A stretch of 64,000 nucleotides of DNA from an uncultured Oscillospiraceae bacterium (GTDB taxonomy: Bacteria > Bacillota > Clostridia > Oscillospirales > Oscillospiraceae), in the NCBI GenBank assembly GCA_934589155.1, contig CAKTNP010000006.1:50967-114966 (forward strand), given 5' to 3'. Each line of letters begins with the position of its first letter. Position 1 is the stretch's first letter. A program made the translations under genes and the position numbers. Below the pieces are notes generated by a model. It had not been told where the DNA came from, ran no database searches, and worked only from the letters and a program-made list of their open reading frames with translations. This document shows positions 31,390 through 40,529 of the stretch, in pieces.

Positions 31390-33699
31390 GGTTGTATTCT
31401 CCTTTTCGTTTGTTTTAGGGGTTCTCTCCCCCTGGTTATCGGACAACTCCCGGCCGGCCTTGGGCTTCCAGAACCGCAGGCGCAGGGCGTTGGTCACTAC
31501 AAATACAGAGCTGAAACTCATGGCGGCGGAACCGATCATAGGGCTGAGCTGGATGCCGAAGGCAGGATACAGCACCCCCGCCGCAACGGGTATTCCCAGA
31601 ATATTATAGAAGAAGGCCCAGAACAGATTCTCCTTGATATTGCGGATGGTGGCCCGGCTCAGCTCCACGGCGGAGACCGCGTCCTGAAGGCTGCTCTTCA
31701 TAAGCACCACATCCGCCGACTCCATGGCGATGTCCGTTCCGGCGCCGATGGCCAGTCCCACATCTGCCGTGGCCAAGGCCGGAGCATCGTTGATGCCGTC
31801 GCCGATCATCAGGACCCGCTTGCCCGCCTGCTGCAGCTCCTGGACCTTTTGTGCCTTGTCCCGGGGCAGGACCTCGGCGATCACGTGGTCGATCCCCGCC
31901 TGCTTTGCCACGGCACGGGCGGTGCGTTCGTTGTCGCCGGTAAGCATGTAGACCTCCAGCCCCAGGGCCTTCATGTCCGCCACTGCCTTAGCGGAATCCG
32001 GTTTCAGGGTATCCGCCGCGGCAATAATGCCCAGAAAGACGCCGTCCTCCCGGCCGAAATACAGGGGCGTGGACCCGGTGTCCGCCAGATCGGGATCCTC
32101 ACGGTAATCGATCCCCTGCTCTGTCATAAGCCGGGCGTTGCCGGCGTAATAGCCCACGCCATTTACCTTGGCGTGAACGCCCCGGCCCGGAATGGTCTTA
32201 AAGTCCTGGGCCGCCGGATAGGTCAGCCCCTCCCGGGCCGCCCGATCCAGAATGGCCCCGGCAAAGGGATGCTCCGAAGCCGCCTCCAGGGAGGCCGCCA
32301 GGGTCAGCAGTTCCTTCTCCTCCATGCCCTGGGCCAGGATCTTAGTGACCTGGGGCTTGCCCACGGTCAGGGTGCCGGTCTTATCCAGCACCACGGCCTT
32401 GGCGTGGCAGAGATTCTCCAGGGCTTCGGCGGACTTGAACAGCACGCCGTTCCGGGCCCCCTGGCCCGTGCCCACCATAATGGCCACCGGCGTGGCCAGG
32501 CCCAGGGCGCAGGGGCAGGAGATCACCAGCACGGAAATGGCCGTAGTCAGGGCGAACTCCACATCTTTTCCGGTAAAGAGCCACACGGCACCGGCCGCCA
32601 GGGCAATGCACATAACCACCGGCACGAACACCCCGGCGATTTTGTCCGCCATCCGGGCGATGGGGGCTTTGGACCCGCCGGCGTCCTCCACCAGGCGGAT
32701 GATCTGGGCCAGGGTGGTATCCTCGCCCACCTTCTCCGCCCGGATCTTCAGGAATCCCGCAGAAACGATGGTGGCCGCCGCAACGGTGTCCCCCGGCTCC
32801 TTGTCCGCCGGGACGCTTTCACCCGTAAGGGCGCTCTGGTCAATGGAGGCGCTGCCCTCCAGGATCACACCGTCCACAGGGATCCGTCCGCCGGACCGGA
32901 CCACAACGACGTCTCCGGCCTTCACGTCCTCGGCGGGGATCTCCGTCTCCGCCCCGTCCCGCAGTACCGTGGCGGTCTTGGGGGCCAGGTCCATGAGCTG
33001 GCGAATGGCTTCTCCGGTCTTTCCCTTAGCTCGTCCCTCCAGGAACTTGCCCAGGGTGATGAGGGTCAGGATCATGGCCGCGGATTCAAAATACAGGTTC
33101 TCCCGATAGTGCTGGACCGTGTCCCAGTCCTCCATGCCCATGGAATAGGCCATGCGGTACAGAGCGAACACACCGTACACCAGGGCCGCCCCGGAGCCCA
33201 CCGCAATGAGGGAATCCATGTTGGGGCTGCCGTGGAGCAGGGTCTTGAAGCCCCGCTGGTAATACACCCGGTTCAAATACACCACAGGCAAAGTCAGGAA
33301 AAACTGGGTCAGGGCGAAGATCATGGCGTGCTTGGTGCCGTGGAAAATGTGCGGCAGGGGCAGACCGATCATGTGCCCCATGGACAGATACATCAAAAGA
33401 GCCAGGAACACAAAGGACCAGATGATCCGCTTTTTCATGGCCTTCTGGGCGTCCTGCTGAGGCAGGGGCTGAGCCGCCGCCTTGGTCTTGACGTCCGCCC
33501 GGCTGGCGCCGTAGCCCGCTGCAACGACTGCGTCTATGATCTTCTGACTTTGGTCCTCGGCGGTGATCTCTGCCGTCATGGTCCCGCCCAGCAGGTTCAC
33601 TTCCGCATGGCTAACCCCCGGCACCTTCCCGGCGGCCTTTTCCACCCGGGCGGCGCAGGCCGCGCAGGTCATGCCCGTTACGTTGAATTTTACTTTCAT
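31192..33699 (-). CDS. copA: Copper-exporting P1B ATPase with C-terminal CopZ-like domain
   Basis: Cu(I) export ATPase, 835 residues. It has an N-terminal HMA domain ([11 protein letters not shown]), transmembrane helices, an actuator domain (TGES), the membrane metal site [11 protein letters not shown], phosphorylation motif DKTGTLT and hinge [10 protein letters not shown]. Unlike most CopA it continues past the last helix through a Lys/Glu-rich linker into a second HMA domain ([11 protein letters not shown]) at residues 771-835. An internal ATG with its own ribosome site starts this domain. ATG 33699 follows GGGATGG; the promoter is at 33732-33760. Confidence 0.95.
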   Translation of the reverse strand: MKVKFNVTGMTCAACAARVEKAAGKVPGVSHAEVNLLGGTMTAEITAEDQSQKIIDAVVAAGYGASRADVKTKAAAQPLPQQDAQKAMKKRIIWSFVFLALLMYLSMGHMIGLPLPHIFHGTKHAMIFALTQFFLTLPVVYLNRVYYQRGFKTLLHGSPNMDSLIAVGSGAALVYGVFALYRMAYSMGMEDWDTVQHYRENLYFESAAMILTLITLGKFLEGRAKGKTGEAIRQLMDLAPKTATVLRDGAETEIPAEDVKAGDVVVVRSGGRIPVDGVILEGSASIDQSALTGESVPADKEPGDTVAAATIVSAGFLKIRAEKVGEDTTLAQIIRLVEDAGGSKAPIARMADKIAGVFVPVVMCIALAAGAVWLFTGKDVEFALTTAISVLVISCPCALGLATPVAIMVGTGQGARNGVLFKSAEALENLCHAKAVVLDKTGTLTVGKPQVTKILAQGMEEKELLTLAASLEAASEHPFAGAILDRAAREGLTYPAAQDFKTIPGRGVHAKVNGVGYYAGNARLMTEQGIDYREDPDLADTGSTPLYFGREDGVFLGIIAAADTLKPDSAKAVADMKALGLEVYMLTGDNERTARAVAKQAGIDHVIAEVLPRDKAQKVQELQQAGKRVLMIGDGINDAPALATADVGLAIGAGTDIAMESADVVLMKSSLQDAVSAVELSRATIRNIKENLFWAFFYNILGIPVAAGVLYPAFGIQLSPMIGSAAMSFSSVFVVTNALRLRFWKPKAGRELSDNQGERTPKTNEKENTTMKTTIHVEGMMCNHCKMAVEKAVSGVPGVTGAEVDLAAKSVSFEGQADLAAVKKAIADAGYEVKD

Positions 33700-33731
33700 G
33701 ATTTTCCATCCCTTTCTGAAGGGTCACTCTT

Positions 33732-33760
33732 ATTATCTCGCAGATTCTCAAAATAATCAA
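33732..33760 (-). promoter_or_regulatory. Promoter of copA unit
   Basis: Minus-strand TTGATT (33755-33760), 17-bp spacer, GATAAT (33732-33737). Confidence 0.65.
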
Positions 33761-33769
33761 TCCGGATTG
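33758..33769. promoter_or_regulatory. Candidate operator CAATCCGGATTG
   Basis: Perfect 12-bp palindrome lying over the -35 boxes of both divergent promoters (copA and hxlR), so one bound protein could control both. Confidence 0.5.
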
Positions 33770-33795
33770 ACATTTCTTTTTCTGTCTGCTATCAT
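33767..33795 (+). promoter_or_regulatory. Promoter of HxlR regulator
   Basis: TTGACA, 17-bp spacer, TATCAT. A second palindrome ATAGATA-G-TATCTAT at 33837-33851 lies in the leader and may be an autoregulatory operator. Confidence 0.7.
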
Positions 33796-33872
33796 TATAG
33801 TATCTTCTATCAAAAGCACAAGTACGCACATTTTTTATAGATAGTATCTATTTGGATAGTAAGGAGTTATCT

Positions 33873-34250
33873 ATGGAACACAAATGTCAATGTCACTGCC
33901 CGGTGGAGACCGCCCTGGACCTCATCGGCGGCAAGTATAAGCCCCTGATCCTCTGGCACCTGGCCGACGGCACCCTGCGCTTCGGTCAGCTCCAGCGGCT
34001 CATGCCCAAGGCCACTCCCAAGACCCTGACCAATCAGCTGCGGGAGCTGGAAACGGCGGGACTCCTCACCCGCACCGTCTACCCCGAGGTCCCGCCCAAG
34101 GTGGAATACAACCTGACTCCCCTGGGGCGGAGCCTGTATCCTATTTTATCCAGCCTCTGCCGCTGGGGCACCGACTATCTCCGGAGCCAGGATCTGGAGC
34201 CCAACTGCTCCATGGTCTCCCCCAAGCGGCCCAAAACCGAGACCGCATGA
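33873..34250 (+). CDS. HxlR-family transcriptional regulator
   Basis: Winged-helix regulator of 125 residues with the HxlR pattern (DLIGGKYKPLILWHL, RFGQLQRLMPKATPKTLTNQLRELE, VEYNLTPLG). The N-terminus CQCHCP has three close cysteines, suitable for a thiol or Cu(I) sensor. ATG 33873 has AAGGAG six bases upstream. Divergent from copA with two palindromes in between, it is a good candidate for a non-CopY/CsoR copper or redox regulator of the pump. Confidence 0.88.
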   Translation: MEHKCQCHCPVETALDLIGGKYKPLILWHLADGTLRFGQLQRLMPKATPKTLTNQLRELETAGLLTRTVYPEVPPKVEYNLTPLGRSLYPILSSLCRWGTDYLRSQDLEPNCSMVSPKRPKTETA

Positions 34251-34254
34251 CAAA

Positions 34255-34282
34255 CGCCCGGTCCTTCTGGACCGGGCGCAGT
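34255..34282. terminator. Bidirectional terminator hxlR / pgsA-like gene
   Basis: Stem GCCCGGTCC/GGACCGGGC with a TTCT loop between convergent genes. Confidence 0.65.
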
Positions 34283-34861
34283 TTATGCCTCGTTCTGCGG
34301 CAGCTTCCATAGCCGCCGGTATTCCGGGATATAGCCCCCAAGGGACAGGAGCAGCAGGCCGCAGCTCACCAGGATCAGCCCGTTGGCCAGGGCGTCCTTC
34401 ATCCCCGGCACCACCAGCAGCAGGAACACCGCTACATATAAAAACGCGGTGCTGACCTTGCCAAACCATTTGGCCCCGTCCAGCTTACAGTCGTTGTGCC
34501 GCAGGATCAGAAGGCCCATGATGGCCATGAAGCTCTCCTTCACCACCAGGATCCCCACCATGACCCACATCATGGGGAACCGCCGGGCCAGGCAGAAGGC
34601 CAGGGCGCACTGGGTCAGCTTGTCCGCCACGGGATCCAGGAGTTTGCCCAGATCCGTGACCTGGTTCAGCTTTCGGGCCAGGAGCCCGTCCAGCATATCT
34701 GATAAGCTTGAAATGCCCATGACCGCCACTGACAGCCAGTACTCCCGGGTCGATTCGGCCCCGCAGTATAAAAGGATAAACACCGGGATCAGCAGCAGGC
34801 GCAAGTATCCCAGCAGATTGGGAACAGTGAACCAGTCCTTTTTCTGAACCTTGACGATCAT
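34283..34861 (-). CDS. pgsA: CDP-alcohol phosphatidyltransferase (PgsA-like)
   Basis: Membrane enzyme of 192 residues, likely phosphatidylglycerophosphate synthase joining CDP-diacylglycerol and glycerol 3-phosphate. The full CDP-alcohol signature is present: SDMLDGLLARKLNQVTDLGK followed by LLDPVADK (DG..AR........G...D...D). It has about five to six helices. ATG 34861 has GAGG upstream. A second family member elsewhere could not be excluded, so the exact alcohol acceptor is inferred. Confidence 0.85.
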   Translation of the reverse strand: MIVKVQKKDWFTVPNLLGYLRLLLIPVFILLYCGAESTREYWLSVAVMGISSLSDMLDGLLARKLNQVTDLGKLLDPVADKLTQCALAFCLARRFPMMWVMVGILVVKESFMAIMGLLILRHNDCKLDGAKWFGKVSTAFLYVAVFLLLVVPGMKDALANGLILVSCGLLLLSLGGYIPEYRRLWKLPQNEA

Positions 34862-35090
34862 AGGAGGCCTCTCTTTCTCTCCCAGGTCAGCCGCGCTGTC
34901 CATGGAAGGATCCTTTGACCATTATATTCGCCCCGTTCCCAACAGTCAACCACATTTTCCCTCCCGTTTCGCCTCAATTGTTTCCCGTTTGTTAATTTCC
35001 CCCGGAGTTCGCCGAGGGGCTAGTATTTCCCGGAAAGCTATGCTACAATATATTGTAAAAATGGGCGGTTAGGCCCTGCGGAGGTATTGT

Positions 35091-35744
35091 ATGCACGCTC
35101 TCTTCTCACCGGATTCCAAATTTATGACGGTCATGAGCCGGGTCGGCGACCTGGTCATTCTGAACCTGCTGGTTCTCCTCACCTCCATCCCCATCTTCAC
35201 CATCGGCGCGTCCGTCACCGCCCTGTACACTGTGTGCTTCCGCTTCGGCACGGACCGGGAACAGCCCGTGTTCCGCAGCTACTTCCGGGCCTTCCGGGAC
35301 AACTTCAAGCAGGCCACCCAGATCTGGCTGATCCTGCTGGTCTGCGGAGCGGCCTGCTGTTTCGACATTTACATTTTCCTGTCCCTGCCCAGCATGCTGC
35401 GCTACGTATCCGTCGTGTTTTGCATTGCCCTGGTGCTGGTGGTTTTGGTTTTCTCCTATGCCTTCCCCCTGTTGAGCCAGTTTGAAAACAAGAATAAGAA
35501 CATTCTGACCAACGCTCTGTTCCTGAGCCTGGGATACCTGCCCCGGTCCATTCTGCTGGCAGCCCTGAACGTGCTGCCCTGGGTCCTGCTGGTCACCAAT
35601 ATCATCACCTTCATGCAGGCCGGATTTCTGTGGGTGGCACTTTATTTCTCCACCGCCGCCTATGTAGGGACCCTGCTTTTGAAAAAGATATTTGCTCCCT
35701 ACATGCCGGAGGAGTCCGACGAAGAAAACGAAAGCGAGGAATAA
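35091..35744 (+). CDS. DUF624 (YesL-like) membrane protein
   Basis: Membrane protein of 217 residues with about five helices and the DUF624 opening (MSRVGDLVILNLLVLLTSIPIFTIGAS, then TALYT). Family members are often encoded with carbohydrate ABC importers and two-component systems, but their role is unknown. The C-terminus is acidic (PEESDEENESEE). ATG 35091 has GGAGG eight bases upstream. It lies just before the Eis-like acetyltransferase gene (4-bp gap), so the two are probably cotranscribed. Confidence 0.85.
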   Translation: MHALFSPDSKFMTVMSRVGDLVILNLLVLLTSIPIFTIGASVTALYTVCFRFGTDREQPVFRSYFRAFRDNFKQATQIWLILLVCGAACCFDIYIFLSLPSMLRYVSVVFCIALVLVVLVFSYAFPLLSQFENKNKNILTNALFLSLGYLPRSILLAALNVLPWVLLVTNIITFMQAGFLWVALYFSTAAYVGTLLLKKIFAPYMPEESDEENESEE

Positions 35745-35748
35745 TTCC

Positions 35749-36942
35749 ATGATCGTAAGAAAAGCCACCCCCGAAGAGCAGCAGCGAGTCAACGAGCTGT
35801 TCTCCATTGCCTTTGAGCTGCCCCTGGAGACCGGCCCCGCCCAGCCCGACAGCGACGGCAGGCTCCATTTCTGGGCCGCCTATGAGGACGGCACCGATGA
35901 AATGATGAGCACCTTCACCATCACGGATTTCAACATCCATTTCGACGGCCACGGCTGTAAAATGGGCGGCATCGGCGGTGTGGCCACCCTGCCCCAGTAC
36001 CGCCGCATGGGCGGCATCCGGGGCTGTTTCCAGCAGGCCCTGCCGGATATGTACGCAAACGGCTACGATTTTTCCTATCTGTACCCCTTCTCCACGGCCT
36101 ACTATCGGAAGTTCGGCTATGAGAACTGCGTCCGCCGGTATCACACCACCGTCATGCTCAGCATGCTGAAGCCCCCGGCGGTGTCCGGCTGCGCCAAGCT
36201 GGCCGACAGCGGCCGCAACGATCTGAAGCCCGCCATCCGGGCCGTGGATGCGGTCCTGGAGGGCCGGTATAACATGATGGTCCGCCACAGCCTTTCGGAT
36301 TACGGCTGGGTGGATAAATGCAGCCCCGCCGCTAAGCAGGAATTCACTTATGTATACTTCGCCGGTGACGGCACGGCCAAGGCCTACACCACCTTCCGCA
36401 TGATTGTGGAGCCCGACGGCCGGAACCTGGTCTGCAATCGCTTCGCCTTCGTGGACGCCGAAGGCTACAACGGTCTCATGCACGTGTTTCAGAGCATGGC
36501 CGCCGATCACCAGTTCGTGAAGTTCGACATTCCCTCCACCCCATCCACCGGCTATCTCATGCCCGAGTGGTCCATGGGCGCCGCCCAGTGGGCTCTGTGG
36601 GGCGCCGGCATGGTCCGGGTGGTCAACGTGGAAAGCGTCCTGAAAAAAGCCAAATACCTGGGCTCCGGAGATGTGGTCCTGAACATTCAGGATCCCCAGA
36701 TTCCGGAGAACACCGGCCGGTTCCGAGTGGAGTTCCGGGACGGCGCAGCCCAGTCCGTAACCCGGACCGAAGCCCCGTCAGACGCCTCCATGCGGATCAA
36801 CGTTTTCTCCGCCCTGATCTCCGGCGTCAGCGATTTGGCCTCCGCCATTAGCTATATGCCGGACCTCACTGTCTTCGGCAAGGAAGAGACACTCTCCAAG
36901 GTGTTCTACCCCAAGCCCCTGATGATCGTGGATTACTTCTAA
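35749..36942 (+). CDS. Eis-like GNAT acetyltransferase
   Basis: A 397-residue protein with the Eis/YokD layout: N-terminal GNAT domain (about 1-150) with acetyl-CoA loop GGVATLPQYRRMGGIRG, a second GNAT-like domain, and a C-terminal SCP2-like sterol-carrier fold, ending in the aromatic-carboxylate MIVDYF terminus that acts in catalysis in Eis. Members acetylate aminoglycosides or protein amines; the substrate here is unknown. GAGGA lies upstream of ATG 35749. Confidence 0.88.
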   Translation: MIVRKATPEEQQRVNELFSIAFELPLETGPAQPDSDGRLHFWAAYEDGTDEMMSTFTITDFNIHFDGHGCKMGGIGGVATLPQYRRMGGIRGCFQQALPDMYANGYDFSYLYPFSTAYYRKFGYENCVRRYHTTVMLSMLKPPAVSGCAKLADSGRNDLKPAIRAVDAVLEGRYNMMVRHSLSDYGWVDKCSPAAKQEFTYVYFAGDGTAKAYTTFRMIVEPDGRNLVCNRFAFVDAEGYNGLMHVFQSMAADHQFVKFDIPSTPSTGYLMPEWSMGAAQWALWGAGMVRVVNVESVLKKAKYLGSGDVVLNIQDPQIPENTGRFRVEFRDGAAQSVTRTEAPSDASMRINVFSALISGVSDLASAISYMPDLTVFGKEETLSKVFYPKPLMIVDYF

Positions 36943-36976
36943 CCCCATTGGGGCGCAGTCTCATTCCATATTGCCA

Positions 36977-37013
36977 ACGGACCGCCGAATTTCGGCGGTC
37001 CGTTTTCTTGCAG
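36977..37013 (+). terminator. Terminator of DUF624/Eis-like unit
   Basis: Stem ACGGACCGCCGAA/TTCGGCGGTCCGT followed by TTTTCTTG. Confidence 0.85.
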
Positions 37014-37061
37014 GAAGAAACGCATCGGCAATGCCGGCGGGGCTTTCTGTCTTGTAAGCAG

Positions 37062-37100
37062 AGGAGCGCCCCGCCAGTCGGCGGGGCGCTCCTTCCTCTA
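37062..37100. terminator. Second GC-rich hairpin before GNAT gene end
   Basis: Thirteen-base stem GGAGCGCCCCGCC/GGCGGGGCGCTCC, T-rich afterwards on the plus strand. It lies in the convergent gap. Confidence 0.65.
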
Positions 37101-37135
37101 TTCTTCGATTGGGCTCGCCGGGCTCACCGCTCCCG

Positions 37136-37624
37136 CTAGGCCGCCACAACGGTATAGTGCTCCGTCTGATATGTGATCCCCGTCTCTCGGAATCCTTTTA
37201 TATGCCAGAAATGCTCCGCCTGGGGATTTCCCAACACCCAGCCCTGGCGCAGGGCGGCAAAGCCCATGTTTCTCAGGGCGCAGCACAGTTCCTCTATGAT
37301 CTCGGTTCCGAGGTCCCTTCCCTGGGCCCCATGCTCCGTCATAAAGAAGCCAATGAACGCCGTTTCCCGGTCCGGATACTCCAAGATCAGATCCAGCACT
37401 GCCATGAGCACACCACCGTTGTAAAATCCCAAGTAATACTTGTCCCCGGGGCCCTTCCCCGGCGGCAGGGCCCTCATGTCAGCCCCGATGGTCTCCCGGG
37501 TCCCGGAGGGCGGCCAGTGTCTATAATACAGCTCGTTCTTCCGGCACAGTTCATAAACTGCCGGAATGTCCTCCTCTCCCAGCCGCCGGACATCATACCG
37601 TCCGGAAAAACAGGATGGATCCAT
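37136..37624 (-). CDS. GNAT family N-acetyltransferase
   Basis: Small acetyltransferase of 162 residues. A beta-rich core (KYYLGFYNGGVLMAVLDLILEYP), an acetyl-CoA site (GAQGRDLGTEIIEEL) and the closing GFRETG motif follow GNAT order. The substrate is unknown. ATG 37624 has AAAGGAGAGGGG upstream. Confidence 0.88.
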   Translation of the reverse strand: MDPSCFSGRYDVRRLGEEDIPAVYELCRKNELYYRHWPPSGTRETIGADMRALPPGKGPGDKYYLGFYNGGVLMAVLDLILEYPDRETAFIGFFMTEHGAQGRDLGTEIIEELCCALRNMGFAALRQGWVLGNPQAEHFWHIKGFRETGITYQTEHYTVVAA

Positions 37625-37725
37625 GCTCCCCTCTCCTTTCTCTATTATAAGGCCCGCCGCAAGGCCCTTTTTCCTTCCTCTTTGGACGGGTCCCGGCGCA
37701 GAGTCCTCTCATATTCATGAAAAAA

Positions 37726-37760
37726 GCGCCCGGGAACGTCCCGGGCGCTGAATTTCTTTT
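37726..37760. terminator. Hairpin upstream of GNAT gene
   Basis: Stem GCGCCCGGGA/TCCCGGGCGC with an ACG loop, with AAAAAA before it and T-rich sequence after. It may end readthrough from the sugar importer operon. Confidence 0.5.
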
Positions 37761-37814
37761 GGAATTAAAAATGGGAAAGAACCGATCCCCAGTCCCATGG
37801 ACCGCGTGAGAAAA

Positions 37815-37850
37815 GGCGCCCCGCACCCGCTGGATGCGGGGCGCCCGTTC
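37815..37850 (-). terminator. Terminator of carbohydrate ABC importer operon
   Basis: Stem GGCGCCCCGCA/TGCGGGGCGCC followed on the minus strand by TTTTCTC, 30 bp after the binding-protein stop. Confidence 0.85.
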
Positions 37851-37879
37851 ACTTGGATTGGTTTTGGTCAGACCAGAGA

Positions 37880-39490
37880 TTACTGGTTAGCCAGGTAAGC
37901 AGTCAGCTGAGCGTTGGCAGCGTCGACCACGTCCTGCATGCCGGCGTCGTCCAGAGCCTTCAGGAAGACGGGCAGCTCGGTGGCGGGATCAACAGCACCG
38001 GACATCAGGTTGAAAGCGTACTGAGAGTAAACGTTGGTCAGAGCAGCGACCTCGGTCTCCACCTCGGTGGAGTCGAAGATGAAGGCGCCGTAGGGCAGCA
38101 GCTTAGCGCTGTTGTAGTAGGCAGCGAAGTCATCCCAGTAGGTCAGGCCCTCAGCCTCGGTGGGAGGCAGCAGACGGATGTTGCCCATGCCGTTTCTCCA
38201 GGGGCTGTACAGGTCACGAGCTTCCTTGATGAAGGTGATGCTGCCGTCAGCGTTGGTGGTGTAGGTAACACCCTCAAGGCCGTAGTTCATCATGGTCATC
38301 AGCTTGGCGTCAGTGTTCAGCAGGTTCAGGAACATGACAGCGCGCTCCTTATTCTTGGAAGCGGAGGAGACAGCCATCATAGCGCCCTGACCGGAAGTGC
38401 AATCCATGTAGGGAGCGTGAGCGGGGATGAACTCAACGGTAATGCCACGGGATGCGGAGACCTCGTGCTCATAGCCGTAAGCGTAGGACTGAGTGCCGAA
38501 CAGGTAAGCGCCCTCAGCACGGGTGTTCTGCAGGTAGTCGTTGGAAGTACCAACGTTCTGGGTGCTGGGAGAGATGTAGCCCTTCTGAGCCAGCTCATAG
38601 GTCCGCTCAGCGAACTTCTGGAACCGGTCAGTGCCGTACTTGTTCACGATGGTGCTGCCGATATCCTTGGAGGGATCCTCAGCGTCGAAGTAGTAGGACA
38701 GCAGGCTGTTCTGGTCGCCGGTGATGATGGCGGTCAGATCAACGGTACGCTCCAGAACCAGGGGCTCGAACACCAGGGGATAGAAGTCAGCGCCCTTGGC
38801 AGCCTTAGCGGCAGCCAGCATCTCTTCGAACTCGTCGGAGTAGTAGTCGATGCCGTTGGCACGCAGGTCGTCAATGTTGTAGCCCAGCTCGGTCAGCAGG
38901 GTCACGTTCACGTCCCAGGTGTTCTGGGTGGCGGTGTCCTTCAGAGCGGGAACAGCATACACACCGAAGCCGTCGGCGCCGTTGGTCTTAGCGGCGTCCC
39001 AGATGCTCTCGGGGATGGTGCTCAGCAGCTCGGGAGCGTACTGCTCCAGCAGGTTGTTGCCATCCTCGTCCAGACGGACGTAGTAGCCGTTACGGGAGTA
39101 CACGTTGTAGTCGTTAGCGGACCAGTTGCAGGTGAAGTAGATGTCGCAGTCATCGCCGCCGGCCAGGGCAGTGGTAACAGCGGTATCGAAGTCGCCCCAA
39201 GTGCCCCAGATGGGAGACAGGGTAACGTTGATCTTCTCGCCCAGGTACTCGTTGATGGCGTCGATGATCTGCTTGTACTCATCGGTCTCGGTGTTCACGT
39301 TGCTGCCGTGGAACCAGATCTTCAGGGTCACGGGGTCCAGGTTGCTGGCGGGCTCGGTAGCCACGGACTCGTTGTTATCGGTGCCCTTGGTCTCGCTGCC
39401 AGCGGTGGTGCTGGGGGTATTGCTGCCGGTGCAGGCTACCAGGCTCAGGACCATGATAGCAGCCAACAGCATTGCCAGGATCTTCTTCAT
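37880..39490 (-). CDS. Extracellular solute-binding lipoprotein (oligosaccharide ABC importer)
   Basis: Substrate-binding protein of 536 residues. A signal peptide ends in the lipobox SLVAC (Cys20), followed by a Ser/Thr-rich spacer and a family 1-type binding protein of the LipO/YtcQ size class (DUF3502-like end). Aromatic residues such as those in KIWFHGSN and WGTWGDFD suit a sugar ligand. It is last in the operon after two permeases. No ATPase gene is present; such systems share a common MsmX-type ATPase. Codon use is notably biased, as for a highly expressed gene. Confidence 0.92.
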   Translation of the reverse strand: MKKILAMLLAAIMVLSLVACTGSNTPSTTAGSETKGTDNNESVATEPASNLDPVTLKIWFHGSNVNTETDEYKQIIDAINEYLGEKINVTLSPIWGTWGDFDTAVTTALAGGDDCDIYFTCNWSANDYNVYSRNGYYVRLDEDGNNLLEQYAPELLSTIPESIWDAAKTNGADGFGVYAVPALKDTATQNTWDVNVTLLTELGYNIDDLRANGIDYYSDEFEEMLAAAKAAKGADFYPLVFEPLVLERTVDLTAIITGDQNSLLSYYFDAEDPSKDIGSTIVNKYGTDRFQKFAERTYELAQKGYISPSTQNVGTSNDYLQNTRAEGAYLFGTQSYAYGYEHEVSASRGITVEFIPAHAPYMDCTSGQGAMMAVSSASKNKERAVMFLNLLNTDAKLMTMMNYGLEGVTYTTNADGSITFIKEARDLYSPWRNGMGNIRLLPPTEAEGLTYWDDFAAYYNSAKLLPYGAFIFDSTEVETEVAALTNVYSQYAFNLMSGAVDPATELPVFLKALDDAGMQDVVDAANAQLTAYLANQ

Positions 39491-39565
39491 GTTTCTTCCT
39501 CCATTTTTAATATATTGCTACACAGCCTACGGCTGCATTAGCCAAAATTGGGGTGGGCCGAAGGA

Positions 39566-40513
39566 TCAGCCCTTCACGGAGCCCACAGTCAGGCCGGCGA
39601 TGATGTACCGCTGGAAGAAGGGGTACGCGCAGGCGATGGGCACCACGATCAGCACCACCAGAACCATCCGCAGGGACTGTGTGGGGAGCTTTGCCGCGGC
39701 GATGGCCGCGTCGGCGCCCATAGAGGCGGCGTTCTTGGCCAGGTAGTCGGCGTTGTTCTGGACCTCCATCAGCAGAGCCTGCAGGGGCTGCAGGATCTTC
39801 TTCTGCTTGATATACAGCAGGGACTGATACCAGTCGTTCCAGTAGGCCAGTGCGTTCAGCAGAGCCACGGTAGCGATACCGGGCTTCGCGATGGGGACCA
39901 CGATCCGGAACAGGGTGCTGTACTCGCCGCTGCCGTCAATGGTAGCCGCTTCGATCAGGTCCATAGGCACGGAGCTCTGGAAGAAGGTCCGCATGATGAT
40001 AATGTTGAAGGGGTTCACCAGCAGAGGCACGATCAGCGCCCAGTAGGTCTCGCTGAGGCCCAGGATCTGGGAAACCATAATATAGGTGGGGACCAGGCCG
40101 CCGCCGAACATCATGGTAAAGAAGCTGAAGAACGTAAAGAACGTGCGGTGCTTGAAATCGGGCCGATACAGCGCATAGGAGTACATGGCGCACATCAGGG
40201 TGCTGAGCACGGTGCCGATGATGGTGACGATAAAGCTGTTCAGATAGGACCGCCAGATCTGGGGAACCTTGTTGAACGCGTACTTGTAGGCCTCCACGCT
40301 CCACTCGGCGGGCCAGAAGGCGTAGCCGTTCTGACGAATGGCGCTCTCAGAGGTGAAGGAAATGATGATAACGAACAGGAAGGGAATGATGCAGCACAGG
40401 CAGAACAGGCCGATGACCACATGGATGATGGTCTCGGTACCCATGCTGACGGAATTCAGCCGGTTGGCGTTGTGCTTCTTGTTCTGTGCAGTCGTTGTTT
40501 TCTTTTCGCTCAT
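39566..40513 (-). CDS. Carbohydrate ABC transporter permease (YtcP/LplC type)
   Basis: Inner-membrane permease of 315 residues with six helices and the cytosolic EAA loop (PMDLIEAATIDGSGEYSTL). The C-terminal AGLTVGSVKG ending is typical for the LplC/YtcP subfamily, which handles complex plant or host glycans. It forms a heterodimer with the permease encoded 16 bp upstream. Confidence 0.93.
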   Translation of the reverse strand: MSEKKTTTAQNKKHNANRLNSVSMGTETIIHVVIGLFCLCCIIPFLFVIIISFTSESAIRQNGYAFWPAEWSVEAYKYAFNKVPQIWRSYLNSFIVTIIGTVLSTLMCAMYSYALYRPDFKHRTFFTFFSFFTMMFGGGLVPTYIMVSQILGLSETYWALIVPLLVNPFNIIIMRTFFQSSVPMDLIEAATIDGSGEYSTLFRIVVPIAKPGIATVALLNALAYWNDWYQSLLYIKQKKILQPLQALLMEVQNNADYLAKNAASMGADAAIAAAKLPTQSLRMVLVVLIVVPIACAYPFFQRYIIAGLTVGSVKG

Positions 40514-40529
40514 ATCTTATGTACCCCCC

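Noticed and set aside
31348..33756. 802-codon open frame on the plus strand
   Set aside because: Antisense of copA, which has every P-type ATPase motif in the other direction.
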